Numbered from the stretch's first letter, positions 5,358-11,641 are shown. The stretch: DNA of 16,008 bases from Methanobrevibacter sp. (GCA_017652345.1 JAGCBE010000349.1:1-16008), one strand, 5' to 3'. A program made the numbers and translations. Notes: generated by a model from the sequence alone, not told the origin.

Positions 5358-5817
5358 CTTTATTTTTTAGATAGAATGAAATTTCTGTCCATCCCTCAGA
5401 ACAATTTCCCAATTCTTTACTAAAACCTTCTAGTTCAAACTTTTTCATTAAAAAGTCCCTTATCTTTCCACCAAAAAATCCTGTATTAACTTCCCAAAAT
5501 CTATAATCTTTTGTTTTCAAATATTTCTTTGCAAATTTTAAGTTCCATCCCATTCCATTATCAAAGAAATAAAAATAATTTTCTTCTTTGTTCCATTTAC
5601 AAACACGCGGAATATAATAATTAAGAATTTCGTTAGCACGTTCTTCGTTCCATTCTTCCTTGCTGTTCAGATGCTTTTCAATCTTGTCTTTCAGAAGCCC
5701 ACCAATCCACAGGGGGAACAGCACTACGCGCCAAATCTTGTAACCATTCTTGCGCCACCACTTGCGTGCCTTGTGTTCTTTTTTGCCCTGCATAGCCTTA
5801 ATAACTTCTGGATTCAT
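5347..5817 (-). CDS. Hypothetical basic protein
   Basis: 156 aa, not recognised. A strongly basic N-terminus (KKEHKARKWWRKNGYK) is followed by a short hydrophobic stretch (IWRVVLFPLWIGGLL, about 31-45) that could be a membrane-associated helix, then a soluble part rich in Lys, Phe, Trp and Asn. This could be a membrane-anchored cytoplasmic protein. The start follows AAAGGAG; a longer frame reads back through the promoter and was rejected. Single-gene unit. Confidence 0.65.
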   Translation of the reverse strand: MNPEVIKAMQGKKEHKARKWWRKNGYKIWRVVLFPLWIGGLLKDKIEKHLNSKEEWNEERANEILNYYIPRVCKWNKEENYFYFFDNGMGWNLKFAKKYLKTKDYRFWEVNTGFFGGKIRDFLMKKFELEGFSKELGNCSEGWTEISFYLKNKEPA

Positions 5818-5848
5818 TACGTTTGTTCTCCTTTCATTTGCTATGCTT

Positions 5849-5877
5849 ATTATAATATTTGAATCATAAATTGTCAA
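5849..5877 (-). promoter_or_regulatory. Promoter of 5347-5817
   Basis: TTGACA, 17 bp, TATAAT. Palindrome copy 7 is centred 30 bp (19+11) upstream. Confidence 0.9.
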
Positions 5878-5896
5878 GGGATTTAGGCAGTAGAAA

Positions 5897-5917
5897 TTTG
5901 GATGTATTACATCTAAA
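5897..5917. repeat. Palindrome copy 7
   Basis: Core TTGGATGTATTACATCTAA, centre 5907. Confidence 0.9.
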
Positions 5918-5925
5918 TATGAATA

Positions 5926-5946
5926 GAAGGGGAATTACTCCCCTTC
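5926..5946 (-). terminator. Terminator of 5935-6297
   Basis: GAAGGGGA-5 nt-TCCCCTTC with the TAA stop in the loop, then a T-rich tail. Confidence 0.75.
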
Positions 5947-6297
5947 CTTTTCGCGCTTGGCTTTGTCCTTCTCTGCCTTTTCGGCACGAGCACGCGCCTT
6001 TTCGGCCTTCTGTTCCTGCGCGTTCTTGTAAGCAGTCTGTTCTGCCTTCATAAGTTCACGCGCGGTCATATCTTCGCGTTCTTCGGCGACAATCACGCCA
6101 ATGCGCACATAGCGTTCATGACCATTCATATCAGTAAGCAGTACGCCCCACTGGCGGTCATTGATTCTGCGGTATTCGGTACCATTTTCAGTGGTAAAAG
6201 CGTCAATCTTTCCTGCAGTAGTGTCAAGGTCAAAAATCTCATCAAACACACGGTTACGAAGGTCGGCATTAACGATAGCGTTAGAAATCTTCGCCAT
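5935..6297 (-). CDS. Small protein with charged C-terminal helix
   Basis: 120 aa. Helix (AKISNAIVNADLRNRVFDEIF), a beta-rich middle (RQWGVLLTDMNGHERYVRIGVIV, about 50-72), then a Lys/Glu/Ala/Arg-rich helix (about 85-120), predicted coiled coil. The layout matches 3348-3680 and 10391-10822. The start follows ACCAGAAAGGA. Function unknown; the charged tail could contact nucleic acid or self-associate. GC-rich relative to most neighbours. Confidence 0.7.
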   Translation of the reverse strand: MAKISNAIVNADLRNRVFDEIFDLDTTAGKIDAFTTENGTEYRRINDRQWGVLLTDMNGHERYVRIGVIVAEEREDMTARELMKAEQTAYKNAQEQKAEKARARAEKAEKDKAKREKEGE

Positions 6298-6322
6298 AGT
6301 AGAATATCCTTTCTGGTTTTGT

Positions 6323-6340
6323 AAGTGTTTTCCTTCACTT
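6323..6340 (-). promoter_or_regulatory. 5' leader hairpin, AAGGA loop
   Basis: AAGTG-aaggaaaa-CACTT on the minus strand, then ACCAGAAAGGA. Confidence 0.65.
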
Positions 6341-6349
6341 TCTGGATTT

Positions 6350-6378
6350 ATTATAACATAGGATGAGGAGAAAGTCAA
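6350..6378 (-). promoter_or_regulatory. Promoter of 5935-6297
   Basis: TTGACT, 17 bp, TATAAT with GTAACA and TTAACT boxes 11 bp apart. The upstream box overlaps the end of the 39-aa gene. Confidence 0.85.
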
Positions 6379-6379
6379 G

Positions 6380-6499
6380 TTAAGATTTTGTTACGCTCTT
6401 ATGGGTAATAGCGTCTTCTAAGATTTCACGCACATTCTGTTCGTTGTCCTCTTTTGTTACAACAATGTATTGTTTGCCGCCAATTTTAACAAATCTCAT
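6380..6499 (-). CDS. 39-aa protein of unknown function
   Basis: MRFVKIGGKQYIVVTKEDNE then a short helix (QNVREILEDAITHKSVTKS). A strand-turn-strand-helix peptide, soluble, with no known motif. The start follows AAAGGAGAGG with good spacing. Its stop codon is part of the TTAAC box of the next promoter, so the two units overlap and no separate terminator is seen. It has a palindrome-19 promoter. Confidence 0.65.
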   Translation of the reverse strand: MRFVKIGGKQYIVVTKEDNEQNVREILEDAITHKSVTKS

Positions 6500-6528
6500 A
6501 CTAACCTCTCCTTTTACTTTCTGATTAT

Positions 6529-6557
6529 ATTATACCATAAATTTTTGAAAAAGTCAA
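6529..6557 (-). promoter_or_regulatory. Promoter of 6380-6499
   Basis: TTGACT, 17 bp, TATAAT; palindrome-19 class. Confidence 0.9.
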
Positions 6558-6565
6558 ATCTAAAA

Positions 6566-6586
6566 TTTGGATGTAATACATCTAAA
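6566..6586. repeat. Palindrome copy 8
   Basis: Core TTGGATGTAATACATCTAA, centre 6576, 19 bp from the -35. Confidence 0.9.
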
Positions 6587-6592
6587 ATGGGC

Positions 6593-6612
6593 AAAAGGGC
6601 TTTCGCCCTTTT
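6593..6612 (-). terminator. Terminator of 6614-7372
   Basis: AAAAGGGC-gaaa-GCCCTTTT on the minus strand, then a T-run provided by palindrome copy 8. Confidence 0.8.
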
Positions 6613-6613
6613 G

Positions 6614-7372
6614 TTAAATTGTTGTAAAGTTCCAAACATCGTTTCTGTTGTACTTTTTAATATAATTCCCTTCATAGATAGGCTTATTATTTACTTTAAT
6701 AGTGAAAGGATGGGGAGTTTCGCGCGGAAGGATGCGCGTTGTAGGATAGTCAAAATGCCATTTCGCGCCACGTTCTACAATGCAATAGTACAGAATCTGT
6801 CCCTCAATTATGGAATCATACAATCCCATATGGTCCTCTATAAAATCAGGATTGCCTGTAATGTACTGATATACCACTTCTGCGCTACTCTTATAATTTC
6901 CTGTATCAGTAAAACGTTCGTGCTGTTCGCAAAATACCTTATAATTGATATCACTGGTGGTAATACACTTTGTGGCATATCCCCAAATATCATGAATTGC
7001 GACATTATCCAAAGGATTATTGCACTTATACCAATCACAATTAAACGTGAAAACCTTATCATCAAAAGAACTATTATACGCATAAGCGTGCTCAACATTA
7101 TACTTCTGAATATCTCGCGCCATCTCGCGCATAACATACCCGTACTTATTCATTACGGCTTTGCGCTGACGCATAAGAGAAACATAATCCACGCGCTTTT
7201 CTTTATAGTAAGCACTCTCAAAAAGCGGGAGATTATGCCAAACCTGCTCAATTACAAAATGCTTCTGTACTACAGTCTCGCCGTTATCGCAATTCATAAT
7301 GATATATCCAATATCATAGCAAAACGGCTTGTCAAGAGAAGTAGTTTCGGTATCAAATACCATGATATACAT
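6614..7372 (-). CDS. DEDDh 3'-5' exonuclease (DnaQ-like)
   Basis: 252 aa. The exonuclease motifs are complete: ExoI FDTET (Asp7, Glu9), ExoII YNSSFDDK (Asp104) and ExoIII H-x4-D (His181, Asp186 in HMGLYDS). These bind two metal ions and would trim DNA or RNA from the 3' end. The ~80 residues between motifs I and II are long for proofreading domains. It is a paralogue of 9239-10228: shared blocks include YYKEKR/YYAEKR, SSAEVVYQY/TSAESTYQY and DFIEDHMGLYDSIIE/DFVEAHTALDDAIIE. No polymerase is nearby, so a free-standing nuclease for nucleotide salvage, RNA decay or defence is as likely as proofreading. Starts at the first ATG after an ACCAGAAAGGG site. Confidence 0.85.
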   Translation of the reverse strand: MYIMVFDTETTSLDKPFCYDIGYIIMNCDNGETVVQKHFVIEQVWHNLPLFESAYYKEKRVDYVSLMRQRKAVMNKYGYVMREMARDIQKYNVEHAYAYNSSFDDKVFTFNCDWYKCNNPLDNVAIHDIWGYATKCITTSDINYKVFCEQHERFTDTGNYKSSAEVVYQYITGNPDFIEDHMGLYDSIIEGQILYYCIVERGAKWHFDYPTTRILPRETPHPFTIKVNNKPIYEGNYIKKYNRNDVWNFTTI

Positions 7373-7392
7373 AAGTTTCCCTTTCTGGTTTT

Positions 7393-7410
7393 AAGTGTTT
7401 TCCTTCACTT
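7393..7410 (-). promoter_or_regulatory. 5' leader hairpin, AAGGA loop
   Basis: AAGTG-aaggaaaa-CACTT on the minus strand, then ACCAGAAAGG. Confidence 0.65.
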
Positions 7411-7418
7411 CTGGCGAT

Positions 7419-7447
7419 ATTGTAACACGTAGGAAATAAAAATGCAA
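7419..7447 (-). promoter_or_regulatory. Promoter of 6614-7372
   Basis: TTGCAT, 17 bp, TACAAT, with TTAACA and TTAACT boxes 11 bp apart. The weak hexamers suggest reliance on an activator. Confidence 0.8.
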
Positions 7448-7476
7448 GTTAAGTTTGTGTTAAGTCGCCGCGGGAT

Positions 7477-7497
7477 TTTGGATGTATTACATCTAAA
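7477..7497. repeat. Palindrome copy 9
   Basis: Core TTGGATGTATTACATCTAA, centred 40 bp from the -35. Confidence 0.9.
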
Positions 7498-7502
7498 AAG
7501 CC

Positions 7503-7524
7503 CTTTGGGGTTAATACCCCAAAG
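7503..7524 (-). terminator. Terminator of 7511-7978
   Basis: CTTTGGGG-6 nt-CCCCAAAG with the TAA stop in the loop, then GGCTTTTT running into palindrome copy 9. Confidence 0.85.
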
Positions 7525-7978
7525 AGTAGTGATTGTCTGTATATTCGCCATAAACATAATATCTACGATTCTTATCATACCAGTTAATATGGCCACTTGT
7601 AGCAAGCCAATCATTCGGCCCTTCATTGCCATCATAATCCCAAGCGCCATCTCTTTTAATTGTATCATACACAATTTGCGGGACTTCATCATCACGTGTG
7701 CGATTATTAAACTCTTTAATAATATTGGGAGGGCAAGTCTCTGTGTCTTCGTCTTTTTCCCAATAATAAAGTGCCATTCCTTCTCTCATAGGGGCATCAT
7801 ATTCTTTAATCAGATTAAATTCCTTACTCTCTTCATCGTACTCATAAACCTCAAAGTCATAATCAATAAGATTACTCTCATACCATTTCTTCCAATCATC
7901 TGTAAGAGTCATCGGTTCGCGGTCGGCATCACATTCATAAGCATCCATAAGTGGGGAGCACTTCATAATCAAATACAT
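7511..7978 (-). CDS. Hypothetical acidic protein
   Basis: 155 aa, not recognised. Very acidic and aromatic (YDFEVYEYDEESKEF, YYWEKDEDTETCPP), with a WLATSGHINWYDKNRRYYVYGEY end. It has no membrane segment or catalytic motif I can name. Acidic small phage proteins are sometimes DNA mimics or inhibitors; that is only a possibility here. The start follows ACCAGAAAGGA. Single-gene unit with a TTAAC promoter and AAGGA leader hairpin. Confidence 0.65.
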   Translation of the reverse strand: MYLIMKCSPLMDAYECDADREPMTLTDDWKKWYESNLIDYDFEVYEYDEESKEFNLIKEYDAPMREGMALYYWEKDEDTETCPPNIIKEFNNRTRDDEVPQIVYDTIKRDGAWDYDGNEGPNDWLATSGHINWYDKNRRYYVYGEYTDNHYSLGY

Positions 7979-8000
7979 TTTTTGTTCCTTTCTGGTTTGT

Positions 8001-8016
8001 AGTGTTTTCCTTCACT
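8001..8016 (-). promoter_or_regulatory. 5' leader hairpin, AAGGA loop
   Basis: AGTG-aaggaaaa-CACT on the minus strand, then ACCAGAAAGGA. Confidence 0.65.
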
Positions 8017-8026
8017 TTCTGATTGT

Positions 8027-8055
8027 ATTATAATACGGGGTGTTTCAAAAGTCAA
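8027..8055 (-). promoter_or_regulatory. Promoter of 7511-7978
   Basis: TTGACT, 17 bp, TATAAT with TTAACA and TTTACT boxes 11 bp apart. Confidence 0.85.
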
Positions 8056-8083
8056 GTAAAGATTATGTTAAGTTAGAATGAGA

Positions 8084-8103
8084 TTGGATGTATTACATCC
8101 AAA
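8084..8103. repeat. Palindrome copy 10
   Basis: Core TTGGATGTATTACATCCAA, centred 38 bp from the -35. Confidence 0.9.
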
Positions 8104-8111
8104 TACTTAAG

Positions 8112-8127
8112 GGGCGATTACTCGCCC
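8112..8127 (-). terminator. Terminator of 8118-8567
   Basis: GGGCGA-gtaa-TCGCCC with the TAA stop as loop. The T-run is weak. Confidence 0.7.
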
Positions 8128-8567
8128 TGTACAAGTTCTTTCAAAACCTGCATAATATCGCAAGGTTCATACGCTGTGCCGCCCCAGTTGATTCTATTTT
8201 TTTCTTCATCATCAAACAAAATGTCGTTTTCAGTTTCCATAAACTGTTCTTTAGGTGTGCCATATGCTACAATATTGATTTCATCAAACTTTACGCTTGA
8301 CAGATGCTTTTTAATCCATGTAATCTTGGCAAAAGTTACTGCTTCATCATAGTTTGGCGTAGAACATTTAGAGAGCCAAGAAATGATTCCAATACGATAA
8401 CCGCGTTTCTGAACCTTATTGAGATAACGCGCGAGAAGGCTCATATTGTGCATAACATGTGCAATCGCATAAGGAGTAGGGTCTTCTGCGCGAAGCATAG
8501 AAAGCCAATTCTCCACGGCGTAAAGATTCGCGATAGTGCCATCCATATCAAACCAAATCGTCTTCAT
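8118..8567 (-). CDS. HAD-superfamily phosphatase
   Basis: 149 aa. The four HAD motifs fit: motif I DMDGT (nucleophile Asp7, acid/base Asp9), motif II Ser63 in IISWLS, motif III probably Lys106, and motif IV ILFDDEE (Asp119/Asp120) for magnesium. The small helical cap between motifs I and II (about 15-55) and the overall size resemble phage and bacterial 5'(3')-deoxyribonucleotidase-like proteins, so nucleotide dephosphorylation is a reasonable but unproven role; polynucleotide 3'-phosphatase activity is an alternative. Start at the ATG after GGAAAGGA. Single-gene unit. Confidence 0.8.
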   Translation of the reverse strand: MKTIWFDMDGTIANLYAVENWLSMLRAEDPTPYAIAHVMHNMSLLARYLNKVQKRGYRIGIISWLSKCSTPNYDEAVTFAKITWIKKHLSSVKFDEINIVAYGTPKEQFMETENDILFDDEEKNRINWGGTAYEPCDIMQVLKELVQGE

Positions 8568-8600
8568 TGTTTGTTCGTTCCTTTCCTGTTTTCTGGTATC

Positions 8601-8629
8601 ATTATAGCATAGAAACAAAAGAAAAGCAA
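8601..8629 (-). promoter_or_regulatory. Promoter of 8118-8567
   Basis: TTGCTT, 17 bp, TATAAT with TTAACA and TTAACT boxes 11 bp apart. Confidence 0.8.
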
Positions 8630-8659
8630 GTTAAGAGTTTGTTAAATGCGGAAATGGAT

Positions 8660-8680
8660 TTTGGATGTAATACATCTAAA
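8660..8680. repeat. Palindrome copy 11
   Basis: Core TTGGATGTAATACATCTAA, centred 41 bp from the -35. Confidence 0.9.
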
Positions 8681-8686
8681 AGATAT

Positions 8687-8706
8687 AAAGCGACCGAAGT
8701 CGCTTT
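8687..8706 (-). terminator. Terminator of 8705-9136
   Basis: AAAGCGAC-ttcg-GTCGCTTT (stable UUCG loop) then ATATCTTTT. Confidence 0.85.
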
Positions 8707-9136
8707 ACAGTGTGTTATGAGATATTGTAATAGTATTAAAAAGTTTTTTCCAATTACGTATAAGTCTATCACTTTCATCAGAGAATCGTTTCCATTCATA
8801 GTCACTCTCATCATAACGGAAGATGCCAACAGAATTAGGGAACTCTGTTCCATATTGTTCATTAAAGAAATTTACAATAACTTCAATTTGATTATCAATA
8901 TCAGGGTGATTGTTAATTTTAATATACATGGCGTCTTTCAAAAGTAATTCATCAAATTTATCCAAATATCTTCCAGAAAAAGAGTCTTTAATAATAATTT
9001 CTCTGCCATTAGCATCATACATTGTTACGTATTGCTTAAGCAAATTTTCAACTGTTTTCTTATCAGTATAATGTTCATACTCTTGACATTCTTCCATAGT
9101 GTCAAAAATCGTTCCATCATCTGCAATAAACTTCAT
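8705..9136 (-). CDS. Hypothetical protein opening with FIADDGTIFDTMEECQEYE
   Basis: 143 aa. The opening ADDGTIFDTMEECQEYE is a small strand-turn-helix segment of a type I associate with phage proteins, but I cannot attach a function. The remainder is acidic alpha/beta (IDNQIEVIVNFFNEQYG, VGIFRYDESDYEWKRF). The start follows AAAGGAGA. Single-gene unit with a palindrome-19 promoter. Confidence 0.65.
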   Translation of the reverse strand: MKFIADDGTIFDTMEECQEYEHYTDKKTVENLLKQYVTMYDANGREIIIKDSFSGRYLDKFDELLLKDAMYIKINNHPDIDNQIEVIVNFFNEQYGTEFPNSVGIFRYDESDYEWKRFSDESDRLIRNWKKLFNTITISHNTL

Positions 9137-9167
9137 TTAATTTAATCTCCTTTCACTTTCTGGATAT

Positions 9168-9196
9168 AGTATAACATAAGATTGTAGAAAAGTCAA
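9168..9196 (-). promoter_or_regulatory. Promoter of 8705-9136
   Basis: TTGACT, 17 bp, TATACT; palindrome-19 class. Confidence 0.85.
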
Positions 9197-9204
9197 ATGC
9201 TTAT

Positions 9205-9225
9205 TTTGGATGTATTACATCTAAA
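9205..9225. repeat. Palindrome copy 12
   Basis: Core TTGGATGTATTACATCTAA, centre 9215, 19 bp from the -35. Confidence 0.9.
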
Positions 9226-9232
9226 AGCCCCT

Positions 9233-9248
9233 GGGGCATTACTGCCCC
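9233..9248 (-). terminator. Terminator of 9239-10228
   Basis: GGGGCA-gtaa-TGCCCC with the TAA stop as loop. The T-run comes from palindrome copy 12. Confidence 0.75.
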
Positions 9249-10228
9249 ATATAGTATTCAAGTTTTGCTATCTTATTGATAAGTCCCATTACATAGTTAT
9301 TGCATTCTTCTTGTGTATCAATATAAGAGTTAATTGCATTGATTACAATAGTACATTCTTCAATGTTAGGAACTTTTCGCCGCATGCAAAACTCATCAGT
9401 TGTTCCGAGTTTGCGGAAGGGGAAATAATCAATTCCAATAGAAATTGCATGTTTCTTTGCAATCTTAGCAAGAATAAAAGTTTCAATAATCGCATCATCA
9501 AGCGCGGTGTGTGCTTCTACGAAATCATACTTCTTACAAAGATACTGGTAAGTACTTTCTGCGCTAGTCTTAAAATATACGCCCGAATTAGTCAAAAGCC
9601 CATGATTTAAGCATTCTTTCTTATAAGAACTATTGTTCAAAAGATGCTCTGCCGCAAGGCCCCACAAGTCAAACAGGGGATACTTATTGCCGCGAAAGTT
9701 AAAAATATCGGGTTCAAATACTTTATCGTTGTCTTTCTTGTAATTAGTGTTGGCAATAGAATAACAAATCTTCTTCTGGACTTCTTCCCAATTATAGTAA
9801 TCATTGCTATAAAGCTTCTTAATGTATAATTCTGTAAAAGGGATTGCTTTTTTAAAGTCAAACATTGCATTAAAAGCTCCAACCGCATCTACAAGTTTCA
9901 AATCTTCTTCAAAGATGCGCATAGCATCAAGCCATGAGACAAGTTGTGCTTCGCCATTATTAAGCATTTCAATATACAAAGGGCGTTTTTCTGCGTAGTA
10001 AGCAGTATCAAAAATTGCGGGAACACAAAAAATTTCACTAATTACAAGATTGACTGTCTTATAAATTTCTCCCAACCTATTTGCGATAGTATAGGCAAGA
10101 TGATAAATAAGCGGGCGCGCGATTGCAATGCGCTTCTTCTTCTCCTTGTCTCCTCCTGCAATCTCATTGGCAAAAGGAAGGGTTGCGGTTTCCGTATCAA
10201 GTACCATGTAAAGACGCTTCTTGCTCAA
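9239..10228 (-). CDS. DEDDh 3'-5' exonuclease, second paralogue, TTG start
   Basis: 329 aa from TTG. Catalytic set: Asp11 and Glu13 (LDTET), Asp124 (FNAMFDFKKA), His240 and Asp245 (HTALDDA). It is 77 residues longer than its paralogue at 6614-7372, with extra segments between motifs I and II and a ~60-residue C-terminal extension. TTG is preferred because it is the only start well spaced from the AGAAAGGA of the shared leader; the first internal ATG would leave only a few residues before the catalytic Asp, and longer frames cross the promoter. Function as for the paralogue: a free-standing nuclease with unknown substrate. Confidence 0.85.
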   Translation of the reverse strand: MSKKRLYMVLDTETATLPFANEIAGGDKEKKKRIAIARPLIYHLAYTIANRLGEIYKTVNLVISEIFCVPAIFDTAYYAEKRPLYIEMLNNGEAQLVSWLDAMRIFEEDLKLVDAVGAFNAMFDFKKAIPFTELYIKKLYSNDYYNWEEVQKKICYSIANTNYKKDNDKVFEPDIFNFRGNKYPLFDLWGLAAEHLLNNSSYKKECLNHGLLTNSGVYFKTSAESTYQYLCKKYDFVEAHTALDDAIIETFILAKIAKKHAISIGIDYFPFRKLGTTDEFCMRRKVPNIEECTIVINAINSYIDTQEECNNYVMGLINKIAKLEYYMGQ

Positions 10229-10253
10229 TGCTAGTATTCCTTTCTGGTTTTTT

Positions 10254-10268
10254 AGTGTGTCCTTCACT
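10254..10268 (-). promoter_or_regulatory. 5' leader hairpin, AAGGA loop
   Basis: AGTG-aaggaca-CACT on the minus strand, then ACCAGAAAGGA. Confidence 0.6.
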
Positions 10269-10278
10269 TCATGGGTAT

Positions 10279-10307
10279 ATTGTATCATATAGACGGATAT
10301 GAGTCAA
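10279..10307 (-). promoter_or_regulatory. Promoter of 9239-10228
   Basis: TTGACT, 17 bp, TACAAT, with TTAATA and TTAACA boxes 11 bp apart and in register with the -35. Confidence 0.8.
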
Positions 10308-10350
10308 TAGGGGTAATGTTAAGATTCTATTAAACCGCGTTTGGCGGAAG

Positions 10351-10370
10351 TTGGATGTATTACATCCAAA
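10351..10370. repeat. Palindrome copy 13
   Basis: Core TTGGATGTATTACATCCAA, centred 53 bp from the -35. Confidence 0.9.
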
Positions 10371-10377
10371 AATGAAA

Positions 10378-10392
10378 AGGGCGAGAAGCCCT
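10378..10392 (-). terminator. Terminator of 10391-10822
   Basis: AGGGC-ttctc-GCCCT then TTTCATTTTT on the minus strand, overlapping the stop codon. Confidence 0.75.
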
Positions 10393-10822
10393 AGATAGAG
10401 ACTTCTCGCTCCAAATACTGGTTATTGTCATCTTCTTCGTGAATCATCTTTTCAAGACCCTTCTTGTTAAGTTCTTTTACAACCTTACGCGCTTCACGCT
10501 TGCGCTCACGTTCGCGCGCTGCCTGCGCTTTTGCTTCTTCGCTTGCTTTGCGCTGCTCTTCTCTCAGTTCTTTATCTTCCTTATAATCTCTGGCTTCCTT
10601 GTACCCATCATAAGGCTTGTAACCACCATTAACGCGCTTGCCACGGGGAATAGTGATTTTAAGATTGGCGAACTTTTCGTTACGTTCTGCATCCACAACT
10701 GCGATTGTAAATTCAGACGCGCTAACTGGCAGAACATCAGTTTCAAAATGCTTGGTCAGTGCTTCCCTAACAACTTCCATAACCTCATTACGAATCGCAT
10801 TATCAAGAGACGCCTTACTCAT
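10391..10822 (-). CDS. Small protein with long charged helix
   Basis: 143 aa. N-terminal helix (KASLDNAIRNEVMEVVREALTKHF), a beta-rich segment (FTIAVVDAERNEKFANLKITI, about 38-58) with a basic loop, then a ~60-residue Arg/Lys/Glu/Ala helix (75-135), predicted coiled coil, and an acidic tail. It has the same plan as 3348-3680 and 5935-6297. Function unknown; nucleic-acid binding is possible given the basic stretches. The start follows AAAGGAG. Confidence 0.7.
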   Translation of the reverse strand: MSKASLDNAIRNEVMEVVREALTKHFETDVLPVSASEFTIAVVDAERNEKFANLKITIPRGKRVNGGYKPYDGYKEARDYKEDKELREEQRKASEEAKAQAARERERKREARKVVKELNKKGLEKMIHEEDDNNQYLEREVSI

Positions 10823-10852
10823 TGTTTTATGCTCCTTTCACTTTCTGAAATT

Positions 10853-10881
10853 ATTATAATTGAAATGGCATGAGAAGTCAA
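10853..10881 (-). promoter_or_regulatory. Promoter of 10391-10822
   Basis: TTGACT, 17 bp, TATAAT with TTAACA and TTAACT boxes 11 bp apart. Confidence 0.9.
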
Positions 10882-10907
10882 GTTAAGAGTTTGTTAAGAA
10901 GATGCGA

Positions 10908-10928
10908 TTTAGATGTATTACATCTAAA
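10908..10928. repeat. Palindrome copy 14
   Basis: Core TTAGATGTATTACATCTAA, the most symmetric copy (ten-bp arms around a central T). Confidence 0.9.
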
Positions 10929-10931
10929 AGA

Positions 10932-10956
10932 GCGAAGGGGATTACTCCCCTATCGC
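10932..10956 (-). terminator. Terminator of 10950-11222
   Basis: AGGGGA-gtaa-TCCCCT, extended by GCGA/TCGC pairs, then TCTTTT. The TAG stop is in the stem. Confidence 0.75.
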
Positions 10957-11222
10957 AATTCAATTTCAACAATGGAATCACTTTCAACTATGAAACTAAT
11001 GTCTGCGTCATCCATGCCAGTACATATATCGCAAACAATATTGAAGTCTTCTTTTTGAATTTCTTTAATGATGTTTAACAGTTTAGAAGTAAGTTCTTGT
11101 TTCTTTACGCGCCTTTGTTCGCTGTCTCGTTGCTCAATCGCAGTTGTAAGCATCTTAGAAAATTCTTTAAGAGTATTAGTGTCTACCAAATCAATTAAGC
11201 GCTCCAACTCTGCAATGTTCAT
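10950..11222 (-). CDS. Hypothetical helical protein
   Basis: 90 aa, not recognised. Two amphipathic helices (about 1-35 and 36-58, with a basic patch QRRVKKQ between them) and an acidic end with alternating hydrophobics (ADISFIVESDSIVEIEL). Likely soluble and perhaps dimeric. The start is the ATG 7 nt past AAAGGAGA; an ATG upstream overlaps the ribosome binding site. Single-gene unit with a TTAAC promoter but no palindrome between it and the gene upstream. Confidence 0.65.
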   Translation of the reverse strand: MNIAELERLIDLVDTNTLKEFSKMLTTAIEQRDSEQRRVKKQELTSKLLNIIKEIQKEDFNIVCDICTGMDDADISFIVESDSIVEIELR

Positions 11223-11251
11223 AAAACAGTCTCCTTTCACTTTCTACGAAT

Positions 11252-11280
11252 ATTATAACATAAAATTGGAGTTTTGTCAA
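11252..11280 (-). promoter_or_regulatory. Promoter of 10950-11222
   Basis: TTGACA, 17 bp, TATAAT with TTAACA and TTAACT boxes 11 bp apart. The boxes abut the end of the next gene. Confidence 0.9.
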
Positions 11281-11292
11281 GTTAAGTTTATG

Positions 11293-11496
11293 TTAACATT
11301 TACTAATTATATATGTCATAGTTTGCCCTAATTCATCATAAAAGCAAAGAAATGAATTGCCACGAAAATATGTTTCCATATGAAAAGTGTATCCTAATGA
11401 ATTAGCATGGACGTGAATTGCTTCGCGTGCTTCATCTTCTGTATTAAATTTATAAGTCCATAAATCAATATAATCTCTTACTTCATATTTACTCAT
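11293..11496 (-). CDS. Small protein, second gene of a two-gene unit
   Basis: 67 aa, not recognised: a strand (SKYEVRDYIDLWTYKF), a helix (TEDEAREAIHVHANSLG) and further strands (YTFHMETYFRGNSFLCFYD), a likely compact alpha/beta domain. Its ATG overlaps the stop of the upstream 50-aa gene (ATGAGTAA), which implies translational coupling. It has no separate promoter and no clear terminator, and ends about 13 bp before the next promoter's TTAAC boxes. Confidence 0.65.
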   Translation of the reverse strand: MSKYEVRDYIDLWTYKFNTEDEAREAIHVHANSLGYTFHMETYFRGNSFLCFYDELGQTMTYIISKC

Positions 11497-11641
11497 AGTT
11501 ATATATTCTCCCCTTATGCTTTTCTTTTCTGTTCTTTTTCTTATTAGGAATAACACGTGTTACGGGACTAATCGCGCCCCAATCGCCACGAATTTTGCGC
11601 ACAACTTCATATGTGGGGTTAGTTTCCTTTTTCTTGCTCAT
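11489..11641 (-). CDS. 50-aa basic protein
   Basis: Very basic: MSKKKETNPTYEVVRKIRGD, a central WGAISPVTRVIPNKKK block and a KNRKEKHKGR tail. The composition suits RNA, DNA or ribosome contact. I have a general impression of similar PVTRV-NKKK peptides in Firmicutes mobile elements but cannot verify it. The ribosome binding site GAGGGA is modest. The frame overlaps the downstream ATG by 8 nt. Confidence 0.6.
   Translation of the reverse strand: MSKKKETNPTYEVVRKIRGDWGAISPVTRVIPNKKKNRKEKHKGRIYNYE

Noticed and set aside
6470..7432. A 320-codon plus-strand frame across the exonuclease gene.
   Set aside because: It is the shadow of the minus-strand DEDDh gene, lacks a ribosome binding site and crosses the facing promoter, palindrome and terminator.
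7442..8002. A 186-codon plus-strand frame.
   Set aside because: Antisense to 7511-7978, which has a promoter, leader hairpin and terminator in the correct direction.
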